A stretch of 64,000 bases of DNA from an uncultured Spirochaetales bacterium (GTDB lineage: Bacteria; Spirochaetota; Spirochaetia; Sphaerochaetales; Sphaerochaetaceae), in assembly GCA_944388965.1 (NCBI GenBank), contig CALXKL010000008.1, positions 27,438 to 91,437 of the forward strand. Direction: 5' to 3'. A program made the translations under genes and the position numbers. The notes beneath the pieces are model-generated. The model saw only the letters and a program-made list of their open reading frames with translations, made no database searches and was not told where the DNA came from. The stretch's first letter is position 1; every line of letters begins with the position of its first letter. Of this stretch, positions 1-8,072 are shown piece by piece.

Positions 1-326
1 ACAGGATTAGCAACAGTTCCAATGTTTGCGCCGCCATTGTAGATGCCACCGTACGGGTCTCCTTCGCCGTACTTCTTCTCTCCAGTGGAGAGCTTCAGGG
101 CGAAAGTCGCCTTGATGGACGCATAGACATCTCCTTCTCCAACGCTCTCTGCATCTGCTGTAGCAAGCTCGAGATCGAACTTCACATCAGCAGACTTGTC
201 GATGAAGCCGAAATTGCCATTGTCCAGGTTTCCACCAAAGCCGAGCTTTGCCTCACCGCTGAACGCAGCAAAGACCGAGCTTACAGCCAGGATTGCAACC
301 AGAAGAATTGCAATAGTCTTTTTCAT
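1..326 (-). CDS. porin-like outer membrane protein, N-terminal part
   Basis: The reverse strand starts at ATG 324-326 and stays open for 108 codons to the window edge, so the 3' part is missing. The start is preceded by an AGAGGAA ribosome site. Residues 1-20 form a classic signal peptide (MKK, hydrophobic core, cleavage near VFA-AF). The mature part is rich in Gly, Asp and Lys with short alternating strands, as in outer-membrane beta-barrels; spirochaete genomes often carry several such proteins with near-identical signal peptides (family knowledge). It probably sits in the outer membrane as a porin or surface antigen. No domain can be named from this fragment. Confidence 0.7.
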   Translation of the reverse strand, partial: MKKTIAILLVAILAVSSVFAAFSGEAKLGFGGNLDNGNFGFIDKSADVKFDLELATADAESVGEGDVYASIKATFALKLSTGEKKYGEGDPYGGIYNGGANIGTVANP

Positions 327-816
327 AATTCCTCTGTGCAGAGTCAGTAGCGACTATGAAGCAGAAGAGCCCGTAAGGCATGAAGAGGGGTAGTCATATT
401 CCAGGCTGGAAAATGACAAGGTGATAAAAGTTCTGGAATGGATACCATGAAAATATTGGAATAGGCTGTGCTGGGAGGGCGGTAAAGGAAAAAGTACGCA
501 TATCGAAGAAAAGATGGAGTCTTCGAGGTGCCTATCACCATGCTTGCACTATGGCGTTCCTGTGTAGCGCATCCTTGCTCATGGATGCATCCTGGCCACT
601 GGCCCTGTGAGCCTTGGCTTCCTGGGCCTCGACATCATTCAAGCCGCTCCTGCCTGATTGCCCAATATCTTCTGATGCTTCAACGGCATCCTGATCCTTT
701 TTTGCCGTGTGAGAGAATATCCGGTACGCAAAGGCTCACAGGCAGGGCTTTGTGTGTATCATCGTCTGTCCTTGCTTCTGTCCTGTCGCCTTCCTGCGTG
801 GAAAGAGGAGAGAAAC
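327..816. other. intergenic region between porin-like gene and recombinase
   Basis: About 490 bases with no convincing gene. Short open frames here lack ribosome sites and family features. It holds the ribosome site of the porin-like gene at its left end and the GAGGAG site of the recombinase at its right end. I see no clear attachment site or invertible promoter, although a recombinase next to a surface protein gene makes one worth looking for. Confidence 0.5.
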
Positions 817-2121
817 ATGGCCAAGAGAAAGGCGTTCTATCTGTACAAGAGGAAGAAGAAGCATGGAGCCTACTGGTATGTGTGCTACATCAATCCCGAC
901 ACGGGAGCCCAGGAGACGGCCAAGAGCATAGACGTGCTCAAGGAGCGGCTGGACATGGGCTGCGGCTTCAGTGTGAAGGACCGCGACAGCGCAGCGATCA
1001 TCGCAGGCAAGGCATTGGAGGCGGGGCTTGTCTTCTCGAGCGCCTCCTCGATGTCGTTCAACTCCTACTGCAAGGCTTTCTGGGAGTACGAGACCAGCGA
1101 GTACGTCGCGCTCCGCAACAGGCTCAAGCCCGATTCCATCGGGCGCGAATACTGCATGAACATGCTGGGCAACTACCGCAATCATGTGGAACCGGTCATC
1201 CCGGCCCACACCCGTCTTGGATCCGTCACCGTCGACATGCTGGACCGCGTGGTGAGCCATGCGCTCTCATGCGGCATGGCCTCGGGCTCCGTGCAGATGA
1301 TAGTCCTCTCGTTCTCGATACCGCTCAAGGAGGCCGTGCGAAAGCGCATGATAAAGTCCAATCCCGCGTCCTGCCTGATGAGGATCCCCCGTAGCGAGAG
1401 GGAACGTGGAATAATGCGCCATGACGAGGTCGTCCGCCTGATGGAGCGTGTCGATGCCCGACCCGGCGACAGGATAGCCATGGCCGTGAAGCTTTCGCTC
1501 ACGACCGGTATGAGGAGCGGGGAGGTGAGGGCGCTGTCCGTACGCGAGATCTTCCTGTGCGACGCGGTCCGAGACGACGGGGTCGCCATGGCCCGTATCG
1601 TCATAGAGCATTCCCTTGCCCCGTACAGCGGCATCAAGTGCCCGAAGAACCACAGGAGCCGCGAGCTGTACATCGACGACGAGTTCGCACGCACCCTGGT
1701 CTCGTCGGCATCATGTGACGGTGTGGTGTTCCCGGGTACCCGGAGCACCTACATGAGCTCTGTCGAGCTCCGGCTGGGATTCTATGCCCTGCTTGCAGAC
1801 ATCGGTATAGACGAGAAGGAGAGGGCGGAGCGCAATCTGACGTTCCATAGTCTGAGGCACATGTTCAACACGATGCTGCATGACGCCGAGCTTGGAGCAG
1901 GGGAGAGGATGCTGGCCCTTGGCCATTCGTCAAGGAAGGTCAACGAGCGCTATGTCCATGACAGCGAGAGACGTCTGATGAAGGTGTCTCTCGTGAGCAG
2001 CCGTATTCTGCACCTCGCAAGGCCGGGTGCAGAGAAGAGTGCAGAGGAATTTCAGTACTTCCTGCCGTCCGAGAAGACCAGTGCGGATGACAGCCTATCC
2101 AGGTACAGGGAGCAGTCGTAG
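817..2121 (+). CDS. tyrosine recombinase (site-specific integrase)
   Basis: This 434-residue protein cuts and rejoins DNA at specific sites through a covalent phosphotyrosine. ATG 817 follows GAGGAG at about 8 bases, so it is preferred over upstream starts. The N-terminal 30 residues are strongly basic and resemble an arm-binding or AP2-like region; a SAM-like core-binding domain follows. The catalytic set is complete: Arg233 (TTGMRSGE), His344 and Arg347 (HSLRH), His370 (LGHSS) and Tyr379 (NERYVH). A C-terminal tail of about 50 residues follows the tyrosine. No phage, relaxase or cargo genes flank it. The last 70 bases overlap the end of the convergent NagB-like gene. It may be a remnant of an element or a dedicated inversion enzyme. 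Confidence 0.9.
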   Translation: MAKRKAFYLYKRKKKHGAYWYVCYINPDTGAQETAKSIDVLKERLDMGCGFSVKDRDSAAIIAGKALEAGLVFSSASSMSFNSYCKAFWEYETSEYVALRNRLKPDSIGREYCMNMLGNYRNHVEPVIPAHTRLGSVTVDMLDRVVSHALSCGMASGSVQMIVLSFSIPLKEAVRKRMIKSNPASCLMRIPRSERERGIMRHDEVVRLMERVDARPGDRIAMAVKLSLTTGMRSGEVRALSVREIFLCDAVRDDGVAMARIVIEHSLAPYSGIKCPKNHRSRELYIDDEFARTLVSSASCDGVVFPGTRSTYMSSVELRLGFYALLADIGIDEKERAERNLTFHSLRHMFNTMLHDAELGAGERMLALGHSSRKVNERYVHDSERRLMKVSLVSSRILHLARPGAEKSAEEFQYFLPSEKTSADDSLSRYREQS

Positions 2122-2804
2122 GCCATTCTCAGCGCAGAGGAGGGCGAGAGCACGCTCACGTCGTCGAAGAGGCATCCGGCGACCGCCTTGGCCTTTCTCT
2201 GGTCGGGACAGGAGACGATGATGTGGCGTGCGCTCATGATCTCGCTGACGGACATCGTTATGGCCTTGGTCGGCACGTCGTCGAGGTTGCCGAACCAGCC
2301 CTCGCTGACCTGCTGGCGCCGGGAGCGCTTCTCCAGGTCGACGACGATGTACGGATCCCTGGTGTCGAAGTCGGCAGGAGGATCGTTGAATGCCAGATGC
2401 CCGTTCTCGCCGATGCAGATGAAGGCGACGTCGAGGCGGTGGTTCTTCATGAGTGCGTTCAGGTCCTTCACCGTCTTTTCGAGCTTCGCCTTGCTCGTGT
2501 CTATCGGGGTGTAGCTCTTCACCTTGCCGATATGGCCAAGGAGGAATTCGCCCAGGAAGTAGCGGGATGTGGAGAGGGAGTCCGCGGGAAGGCCCACGAA
2601 CTCGTCCAGGTGGAACACGTTCACGCATTCCCACTTCACGTTCTGCCTTGCCAGCTGCAGAAGCGTCTCCACCTGGCTCTTTCCGGTGACGAAGACGACG
2701 TTGGCCTCTCCGCGCTCCTCGATGGCCTGGGCTATGTACGAGGCCCCCTCCTGTGCCGCGAGACGGCCGAGCTCCTTTCTGGTGTCGCAGATCGTGACTC
2801 TCAT
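2052..2804 (-). CDS. glucosamine-6-phosphate deaminase/isomerase family protein
   Basis: The 250-residue protein belongs to the NagB/6-phosphogluconolactonase fold. NagB converts glucosamine-6-phosphate to fructose-6-phosphate and ammonia in the cytoplasm. The family motifs are visible: the VTGKSQ phosphate loop near residue 40, HLDEFVG near 65-71, and GENGHLAFNDP near 130-140. In E. coli NagB the last motif reads NDGHIAFNEP, so the usual final Glu is Asp here. The start has an AGGAGA site 7 bases upstream. Length matches the family. It stands alone, without nagA or a PTS, so it may act on another amino sugar phosphate. Its 3' end overlaps the recombinase by 70 bases. Confidence 0.85.
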   Translation of the reverse strand: MRVTICDTRKELGRLAAQEGASYIAQAIEERGEANVVFVTGKSQVETLLQLARQNVKWECVNVFHLDEFVGLPADSLSTSRYFLGEFLLGHIGKVKSYTPIDTSKAKLEKTVKDLNALMKNHRLDVAFICIGENGHLAFNDPPADFDTRDPYIVVDLEKRSRRQQVSEGWFGNLDDVPTKAITMSVSEIMSARHIIVSCPDQRKAKAVAGCLFDDVSVLSPSSALRMAYDCSLYLDRLSSALVFSDGRKY

Positions 2805-2873
2805 GACGGTTCTCCTATGGCCTCCAAAATAGCCAATCGTCGGGATTATAGCAAGAAGAGGCGGATAAACGAC

Positions 2874-2896
2874 GACGGCCCGGAACCCGGGCCGTC
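2874..2896 (-). terminator. hairpin between hpf and nagB-like gene
   Basis: A perfect 10-base stem (GACGGCCCGG / CCGGGCCGTC) with a 3-base loop lies 40 bases after the hpf stop on the minus strand. The T-tract after it is weak (GTCGTTTATC), so it is a likely but not ideal intrinsic terminator for the lpt-rpoN-hpf transcript. Confidence 0.6.
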
Positions 2897-2936
2897 ATCC
2901 AGACATGTCTCATGATGAACCGACGTCCTTCGACCG

Positions 2937-3233
2937 TCAGATGTTCATAACCTTCTCCTTCTCCTTCTTCGCGACGCTCTGGATCTTGTCGGCGATCAGC
3001 TCTATGCCTTCGTACAGCTCGTAGCAGTCCTGGGAGACGATCTTCTCGCTCTTCCACTTGAAGTGCAGAGAAGCGTCTATGTGGTATCCTATCCCCTTGG
3101 TTTCCCTCCTTATCGCGATGTCAAGGTCGTGAAGATAGTCCTCGGCGAAGCCGATCTTCTTGAGCTTCTTGTCGATGAAGTCCCTGGTCTCCTGACTCGG
3201 GACGTAGTTGATGCCTCTGACTGTAAGATTCAT
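2937..3233 (-). CDS. hpf: ribosome hibernation promoting factor, short form
   Basis: This 98-residue protein has the HPF/RaiA/YfiA fold that binds the 30S decoding channel and silences ribosomes in stationary phase or starvation. The N-terminus MNLTVRGINYVPSQE, the helix with KKLKKI and the strand of basic residues are typical. The start is set at 3233 because AGGAGG lies 7 bases upstream; an open extension to 3287 lacks a ribosome site. It has the short-form length, without the C-terminal dimerisation domain of long HPF. It follows rpoN by about 96 bases, as in many diderms where rpoN and hpf are neighbours. Confidence 0.92.
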   Translation of the reverse strand: MNLTVRGINYVPSQETRDFIDKKLKKIGFAEDYLHDLDIAIRRETKGIGYHIDASLHFKWKSEKIVSQDCYELYEGIELIADKIQSVAKKEKEKVMNI

Positions 3234-3329
3234 CCATTGACCTCCTTTTGAAGCATTCATCGCCATCGGGATTTCACCTATGGTCAACTCAATTCTACCA
3301 TGACAAATGTGTGAAAGAAAGGAGAAATC

Positions 3330-4718
3330 TCACCTGGCGCGCTCGAGGGAGGAGTCGATGTCCAGCTCCTTGCGGTACTTGTTCACCGTGCGTCTTGCAC
3401 ACGAGACGCCCCTGGCCTTGAGGATGTCGCTGATCTTCTGGTCGGAAAGAGGCCGCCCTGTGTCGTTGTCCTGGATGATCCTCCTGACCATCTCCTTGAC
3501 CGCCTCCTTCGACATGTCCTCCTGTCCTCCCGTGGTCCTGACCGCGGAAGAGAACAGGCTCTTGAGGGGGATGATGCCCCAGTCCGTGTCCGCATATTTT
3601 CCGGAGGTCACCCTGCTGACCGTCGCCTCGTGGACTCCTATCTCCACTGCTACGTCCTTGAGCGTGAGCGGCTTGAGCGAACCGGGACCGAAGAGGAAGA
3701 ACGCCTTCTGCTTCAGTGCAAGCACCTGGGCCACCTTCTCCAGCGTGCTGTTGCGCATGTCTATCTGGCGGATGAGCTCCTGCGCGCTCTGCAGCTCCTT
3801 CTTCAGGTACCTGGCCGCCTCCTTGTCCTGCTTCGTTCCTCCTGCCGACAGGTCCTTCTCCATCTGCTGATAGCCCGTATCAAGGGAGAGCAGCGGTATT
3901 GCCTCGTCGTTCAGCCTCGTCACGAGCCGGCCGTCCTCCACCTTTATCGATACGTCCGGCACGATATACCGCTCCTGGCTTGAGCCGAAGGCCGATGCGG
4001 GGTAGGGCGTCAGCGTCTTCAGAAAGGCGTACAGGTCGTCAAGGTCGTCCCTCGTGATGGACAGCCGCTTCGCGACCTCATCGTACCGTCCCGCCTTGAG
4101 GCGCTCGAGTTCGTCGTAGACCAGGTCGTGGAAGATTTTCAGCTCATCATCGTCCAGACCATAGGCCCTGGCCTGTATCATCAGCGAGTCGCGGAAGTCT
4201 GTGGCGGCGATGCCCACGGGGTCGAACGTGTGCACAAGAGCAAGGGCCTCGTCCACGTACTTGCGGTGCGCCTCGTCGACAATCTCGTCGACGGGTCGTG
4301 ACAGGAAGCCGCTTTCGTCCAGGGCGCTTATGATGAGCGCCGCCGTCTGCCTGGTCCCTTCGCTGCATTCGCTGCAGCCCAGTTGCCACATCAGATGGTC
4401 CTCCAGCGTCTCCTTCTCGCTAAGCGTACCCTCCAGCCAGGCGTTGTGGCTGTCTGACAGGTCGCTGCCGTATGCGGAGGAATCGGAGTAGTCCTCCTTC
4501 CTGTTCTCCCTCTGCAGCTGGCCTCTTGAGTACTCCTCGTAGCTCACGGAGGCTGGGTCCCTGTCCTGGGCGACCAGGGTGGGGTTTTCAAGAAGCTCGT
4601 TCTCGATCCTCTGCCTGAGCTCCGCCACAGGCAGCATCATGAGCTCCAGCGACTGGAGCATGCGCGTGCTCAGACGCAGCGTCTGCTTCTGCGACAGCTC
4701 GAGGCCCTGGCTCAGCAT
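3330..4718 (-). CDS. rpoN: RNA polymerase sigma-54 factor
   Basis: Sigma-54 directs RNA polymerase to -24/-12 promoters that need an AAA+ activator. The 462-residue protein shows all regions: N-terminal Q- and L-rich region I (LSQKQTLRLS), acidic region II, core-binding domain, the HTH region (DVAVEIGVHEATVSRVT) and the C-terminal RpoN box ARRTVNKYRKEL, close to the canonical ARRTVAKYRE. ATG 4718 overlaps the lptB stop by one base (TGATG); GTG 4721 is an alternative start. No sigma-54 activator gene is seen in the window, so its targets lie elsewhere. Confidence 0.95.
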   Translation of the reverse strand: MLSQGLELSQKQTLRLSTRMLQSLELMMLPVAELRQRIENELLENPTLVAQDRDPASVSYEEYSRGQLQRENRKEDYSDSSAYGSDLSDSHNAWLEGTLSEKETLEDHLMWQLGCSECSEGTRQTAALIISALDESGFLSRPVDEIVDEAHRKYVDEALALVHTFDPVGIAATDFRDSLMIQARAYGLDDDELKIFHDLVYDELERLKAGRYDEVAKRLSITRDDLDDLYAFLKTLTPYPASAFGSSQERYIVPDVSIKVEDGRLVTRLNDEAIPLLSLDTGYQQMEKDLSAGGTKQDKEAARYLKKELQSAQELIRQIDMRNSTLEKVAQVLALKQKAFFLFGPGSLKPLTLKDVAVEIGVHEATVSRVTSGKYADTDWGIIPLKSLFSSAVRTTGGQEDMSKEAVKEMVRRIIQDNDTGRPLSDQKISDILKARGVSCARRTVNKYRKELDIDSSLERAR

Positions 4719-5455
4719 CACAGACCATCCCTGGTGAACTCGTGCCCGAAGTATATCTCTTGGGCGACGGGGTCGTCGATCAGCTCCCGGCTGGTGCCGG
4801 ATACTATTATCCTGCCTTCGCTTATTATGTGGGCGCAGGTCGTTATCGACAGCGCATCGCGGACATTGTGGTCGGTCAGCAGTATGCCGATCCCCCTCCG
4901 GCTGAGTCTGCCTATTATCTGCTTGATCTCCCAGACCGCCTTCGGGTCGATGCCGGCGAAGGGTTCGTCCAGCAGCAGGAAGCTGGGACTGGTGGCGAGG
5001 GACCTGGCGATTTCGGTACGTCTGCGTTCCCCTCCGGAGAGCGTGTAGCCCGGCTGACGGCGCACCCGGTCGATGCCGAAGTCCGCGATCAGGGATTCCA
5101 GCAGCTCCTCCTTCTGCAGCTTCGACAGGTCCCTGCGTGTCTGGATGACGAGCCTTATGTTGTCCTCTACGGTAAGCTTCCTGAAGATCGAGCTCTCCTG
5201 GGGCAGGTAGCTCAGCCCCATGCGGCTGCGCCTGTACATCGGCATGTGGGTGATGTCCTCGTCATCGAGGAAGATGGAGCCGCCGTTCGACTTTATGAAG
5301 CCGACTATCATGTAGAACGTGGTGGTCTTGCCTGCACCGTTGGGGCCAAGAAGGCCTGTTATCTGGCCACCCTCCATGCTGAAGGACAGGCCGTTGACGA
5401 CGCACTTGCGCCCATACCTCTTGACGAGGTTCTCCACCTTGAGCACCTCAGCCAT
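4718..5455 (-). CDS. lptB: LPS export ABC transporter ATP-binding protein
   Basis: LptB powers extraction of lipopolysaccharide-type glycolipid from the inner membrane with LptF/G. The 245-residue ABC ATPase has Walker A GPNGAGKTT near residue 37, Q-loop, signature LSGGERRRTEIARSL, Walker B LLLDEPFAGIDP and the H-loop TDHNVRD. The FAGIDP sequence is characteristic of LptB among ABC proteins. Its start overlaps the LptA stop by 8 bases and its stop overlaps rpoN. No lptF/G is in the window. Confidence 0.95.
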   Translation of the reverse strand: MAEVLKVENLVKRYGRKCVVNGLSFSMEGGQITGLLGPNGAGKTTTFYMIVGFIKSNGGSIFLDDEDITHMPMYRRSRMGLSYLPQESSIFRKLTVEDNIRLVIQTRRDLSKLQKEELLESLIADFGIDRVRRQPGYTLSGGERRRTEIARSLATSPSFLLLDEPFAGIDPKAVWEIKQIIGRLSRRGIGILLTDHNVRDALSITTCAHIISEGRIIVSGTSRELIDDPVAQEIYFGHEFTRDGL

Positions 5456-6077
5456 GTACGGTCCCTCCTATCTGTCCTGAAAGCGAGATGCGCTCGCCTT
5501 CCAGGTCGACCGTCACGATGAGGGCGCTGTAGCGGTCCCCGTTCCAGTCGACCTCGGCCCCTCCGGAGAGGACGAGAGTCGATGCATTGCGGTCGAAGGT
5601 GATCTTCTCGGCCTTTGCGTTCATGATGCCGTCGGATGTGCTCTTGGCAAGGGACACCCTCATCTGCAGCTCCAGCACCTCTTCGTTCATGTCGTAGTAC
5701 AGCGCGGCGCAGGTGGCCACCAGCTCGTTGCTCCTGTCGCTTATCTCGCACCAGGTGGGTATGAGAAGCCTCTCGGACGTCCTGTCGTAGATCAGCCGGG
5801 TGGTGCGGATCGTGAGCCCGCGCTCCTCGTCGGATATGACCACCGCACCCTGGCAGGTCACCTCTTCGTAGTCGTCGCCTTCAAGCACTATGGAATCTGC
5901 ACTGATGACCAGCGTGTCGACGCTGACACGCGCCCCGTCGGACAGCCTGACGGAACGCGAACCCTCCTGCAGACTGACGAACGACGAGCCTCCCGAGAAC
6001 GATATCCCGTCACCCGCCCAGACGGATGCCAGGCAGATGGACACGAGTGCAAACATGGCGATGGATGTCCTCTTCAA
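5448..6077 (-). CDS. lptA: LptA-like periplasmic bridge protein (OstA family)
   Basis: The predicted 209-residue protein has a signal peptide (MKRTSIAMFALVSICLASVWA) and a repetitive beta-strand mature region, with the pattern of OstA/LptA domains that form the periplasmic jellyroll bridge for LPS. The start is taken as TTG 6077, which forms a TTGA overlap with the stop of the upstream LptC-like gene and has a GGGGGT site upstream. Starting at an upstream ATG would add about 40 basic residues before the signal peptide. Between lptC and lptB the assignment is strong by context. Confidence 0.82.
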   Translation of the reverse strand: MKRTSIAMFALVSICLASVWAGDGISFSGGSSFVSLQEGSRSVRLSDGARVSVDTLVISADSIVLEGDDYEEVTCQGAVVISDEERGLTIRTTRLIYDRTSERLLIPTWCEISDRSNELVATCAALYYDMNEEVLELQMRVSLAKSTSDGIMNAKAEKITFDRNASTLVLSGGAEVDWNGDRYSALIVTVDLEGERISLSGQIGGTVHG

Positions 6078-6607
6078 ATGCCTACGACCCCCTGTACAGA
6101 TCTGCCGATTTCGATTCTCATGCTCCTCAGGTCTCCGCTCAGGTTCTCTCCTGTCATGGTCCCGTCGTCGAACGAAAGGTCCACCGCGCTGTCGCATTCG
6201 ACCGTCATGGCCTTCGTGTCAAAGATAAGATGGTGGCAGGAAATCGACAAATCCCTGTCCACGTATCTCATCTCGACGTTCCCCGTGAGGTCCATGACCT
6301 CGCCGGATGTGTCGATGAGCGCCCTGTCGGCTCTACCCTCGACGACGAGTCCACCGTCTTCGTCCATCTGGCTGAATGACAGCCCCTCGGCCTCCATCCG
6401 GCCCTCGTCCATCCAGTACGACAGGCTTCTGCTGTGTACCGTCAGCGGATCGCGGCCCTGCTGGGCGAAGGTGTGCACGGCATCCGTGAACGTCACGTCC
6501 GGCCGCTCTATGACGGCGACCCGGGACTGGGTGTACGCCTCGTCCTCCACGCTGCAGGATGTCATGACGACGAGAACGAGGAACATGGCCGCGGCCGCCT
6601 TCATCAC
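6074..6607 (-). CDS. lptC: LptC-like lipoprotein
   Basis: The 177-residue protein begins with a lipoprotein signal: a hydrophobic run ending in VVMTSC, with Cys18 as the probable lipidated residue. The rest is beta-rich with repeated DLTGNVEM- and DLSFDDGTM-like strands, as in LptC/YrbK. LptC couples the LptBFG extractor to LptA. Canonical LptC has a membrane anchor; a lipid anchor would do the same job. It overlaps its upstream and downstream neighbours by 4 bases each. Sequence similarity in this family is weak, so part of the call rests on position. Confidence 0.78.
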   Translation of the reverse strand: MMKAAAAMFLVLVVMTSCSVEDEAYTQSRVAVIERPDVTFTDAVHTFAQQGRDPLTVHSRSLSYWMDEGRMEAEGLSFSQMDEDGGLVVEGRADRALIDTSGEVMDLTGNVEMRYVDRDLSISCHHLIFDTKAMTVECDSAVDLSFDDGTMTGENLSGDLRSMRIEIGRSVQGVVGI

Positions 6608-7008
6608 TCCTCCAGCTTCCTGTCAATCGTCGGCGTGTACTTCCTCTTCGTGAAATGGAAGTACAGCGACGAGAGTGCGAATCCGGCCGCAAGACCGGCG
6701 ACGCCGCAGGCGAGCTGCACGAGCTCCCTGTCCGGATCGTATGCGAATGCGGCCAGCATGCCGGCAAGGAAGCATGCCAGGGGGAAGACCAGACTCATGG
6801 CCGATGCCAGGATCGTGCGTCCTGCAGGCATATCGATGACCACCCTGTCCCCCTTGTCGACGCTGATCGCCTTGGGGTTTGCGACTTCGAACTCGCTGTT
6901 CTGTCCGCGGCAGAAGAGACTGCCCTTGCAGCCTTCGCATGCGCTCCTGTCGCATCCTGCCCTGATCGAGCCTTCGTCCACTTCGAGAATAGTGACCTGT
7001 CTAGTCAT
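6604..7008 (-). CDS. RseC/MucC family membrane protein
   Basis: This 134-residue protein has an N-terminal cysteine cluster (Cys19, Cys24, Cys27, Cys33), a short beta region with KGDRVVIDMP, and two transmembrane helices (about residues 67-87 and 92-113). That is the RseC/RnfE pattern: in E. coli RseC links to the RNF-like reducer of SoxR and to sigma-E, and in other bacteria it sits in rnf operons. Here it lies between ymdB-like and lptC genes, overlapping both by a few bases, which suggests an envelope role. A redox role through the cysteines is inference. Confidence 0.85.
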   Translation of the reverse strand: MTRQVTILEVDEGSIRAGCDRSACEGCKGSLFCRGQNSEFEVANPKAISVDKGDRVVIDMPAGRTILASAMSLVFPLACFLAGMLAAFAYDPDRELVQLACGVAGLAAGFALSSLYFHFTKRKYTPTIDRKLEE

Positions 7009-7825
7009 CGTTCTTCTTCACCTCCGGCCTCTCCACTTCGACCCGCCTTCTGACAGGCGTGATCTCCAGGGCCTTGCCGCTCTCCTCGTCCACCTTCACC
7101 AGCACTCCCTGTATCTGGCAGTCGCTCCACGACTCCCAGCTCCGTGTCGGGAGGGCGGTGGTGAACTTGTATATCTCCTTGTCCGGATCTAGACCGCCGA
7201 CCGACATATCGGCTCCGCAGCGGCCGTCATCCGAGATGAATGCGGTGCCGCCCTCAAGGATCGTCGCATCGGCGCTCATGACCTTGTTGTGGGTGCCGAC
7301 CACACATGCGACCCTGCCGTCCAGATAGTGGGCGAAGGTCGCGCACTCCGCCGTCGTGGCGGAATGGAACTGCACCAGCACGATTCCGGCATCCTCCTGC
7401 AGCTTCTTCACCAGATGGTCGGCCTGGACGAAGGGGTTGGAGGCTCCGATCCTGGAGAAGCCGGATGACGAGATGAAATTGACGACCGCGATCCTGTGTC
7501 CCTTCCTCTCGAGTATCCTGAAAGGTCTTCCCGGGCTGAGGGGAGGGTAGTTGGCGGGGCGGATGGCGAACGGGCACTTGGGAAGGAACTCGACGAAATC
7601 CACCTTGTAGTAGAACTTCTCCCCGCCCGTGATCACGTCCACGCCGAGCTTGGTCAGCTGCACCGAATGTGCCGCCCCTATGCCGAAGCCGTTGGTGGTG
7701 CCCTCGCCGTTGGCGATGCACAGGTCGACATCCAGCTCGTGACGCAGGCTCCTCAGCTCCTTCTTGAGGACGGCGATGCCGGCTCTGCCGACGATTTCTC
7801 CCAGGAAAAGCACATTCAGACTCAT
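7001..7825 (-). CDS. YmdB-family metallophosphoesterase with altered metal site
   Basis: The 274-residue protein matches the YmdB/TIGR00282 family, which in Bacillus has 2',3'-cyclic-nucleotide phosphodiesterase activity. Shared features include GEIVGRAG at the N-terminus, IANGEG, RPANYPP, QFHSATTAE, VVGTHNKV and SDDGRCG. Compared with Bacillus YmdB, several dimetal ligands are changed: the first Asp is Glu10, the Asn after Glu41 is Gly42, the Asn-His pair is Glu69-Lys70, and the second His of THTH is Lys181. His154 and His179 remain. Activity may be altered or lost. The ATG at 7825 has no ribosome site; it is the first gene of the lpt operon. Confidence 0.88.
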   Translation of the reverse strand: MSLNVLFLGEIVGRAGIAVLKKELRSLRHELDVDLCIANGEGTTNGFGIGAAHSVQLTKLGVDVITGGEKFYYKVDFVEFLPKCPFAIRPANYPPLSPGRPFRILERKGHRIAVVNFISSSGFSRIGASNPFVQADHLVKKLQEDAGIVLVQFHSATTAECATFAHYLDGRVACVVGTHNKVMSADATILEGGTAFISDDGRCGADMSVGGLDPDKEIYKFTTALPTRSWESWSDCQIQGVLVKVDEESGKALEITPVRRRVEVERPEVKKNDD

Positions 7826-7885
7826 ACATGGTGAGGATAATGCAGAACGGCGAAAAAGGAAACACGCACGCCTGGGCGCATCCAC

Positions 7886-7914
7886 TTGACAACAGTCGGC
7901 GAAATCCCTAATCT
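7886..7914 (+). promoter_or_regulatory. sigma-70-type promoter of tRNA-Leu
   Basis: TTGACA (7886-7891) and TAATCT (7909-7914) are separated by exactly 17 bases. The predicted transcription start lies near 7921, about 14 bases before the mature tRNA 5' end. Confidence 0.8.
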
Positions 7915-7934
7915 TGCTCATGTTTTCACTGAAT

Positions 7935-8016
7935 GCCCAGATGGCGGAATTGGTAGACGCGCTAGCTTCAGGTGCTAGTACCGCGAGGTGTGCAAGTTCG
8001 AGTCTTGTTCTGGGCA
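7935..8016 (+). tRNA. tRNA-Leu(CAG)
   Basis: An 82-base class II tRNA. The acceptor stem pairs GCCCAGA (7935-7941) with TCTGGGC (8009-8015), followed by discriminator A. The D-arm has GGCGGAATTGGTAGACGC, the anticodon arm is CTAGC-TTCAGGT-GCTAG with anticodon CAG, and the T-arm loop is TTCGAGT. The variable arm is typical of tRNA-Leu. CCA is not encoded. A strong promoter lies just upstream and a short T-run follows (TTTT at 8017). Confidence 0.95.
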
Positions 8017-8072
8017 TTTTCCATAAGTACCGCTTTTCGCGTTTTTTTTCTTGAGAAGAGAGGTGGTTTTCC

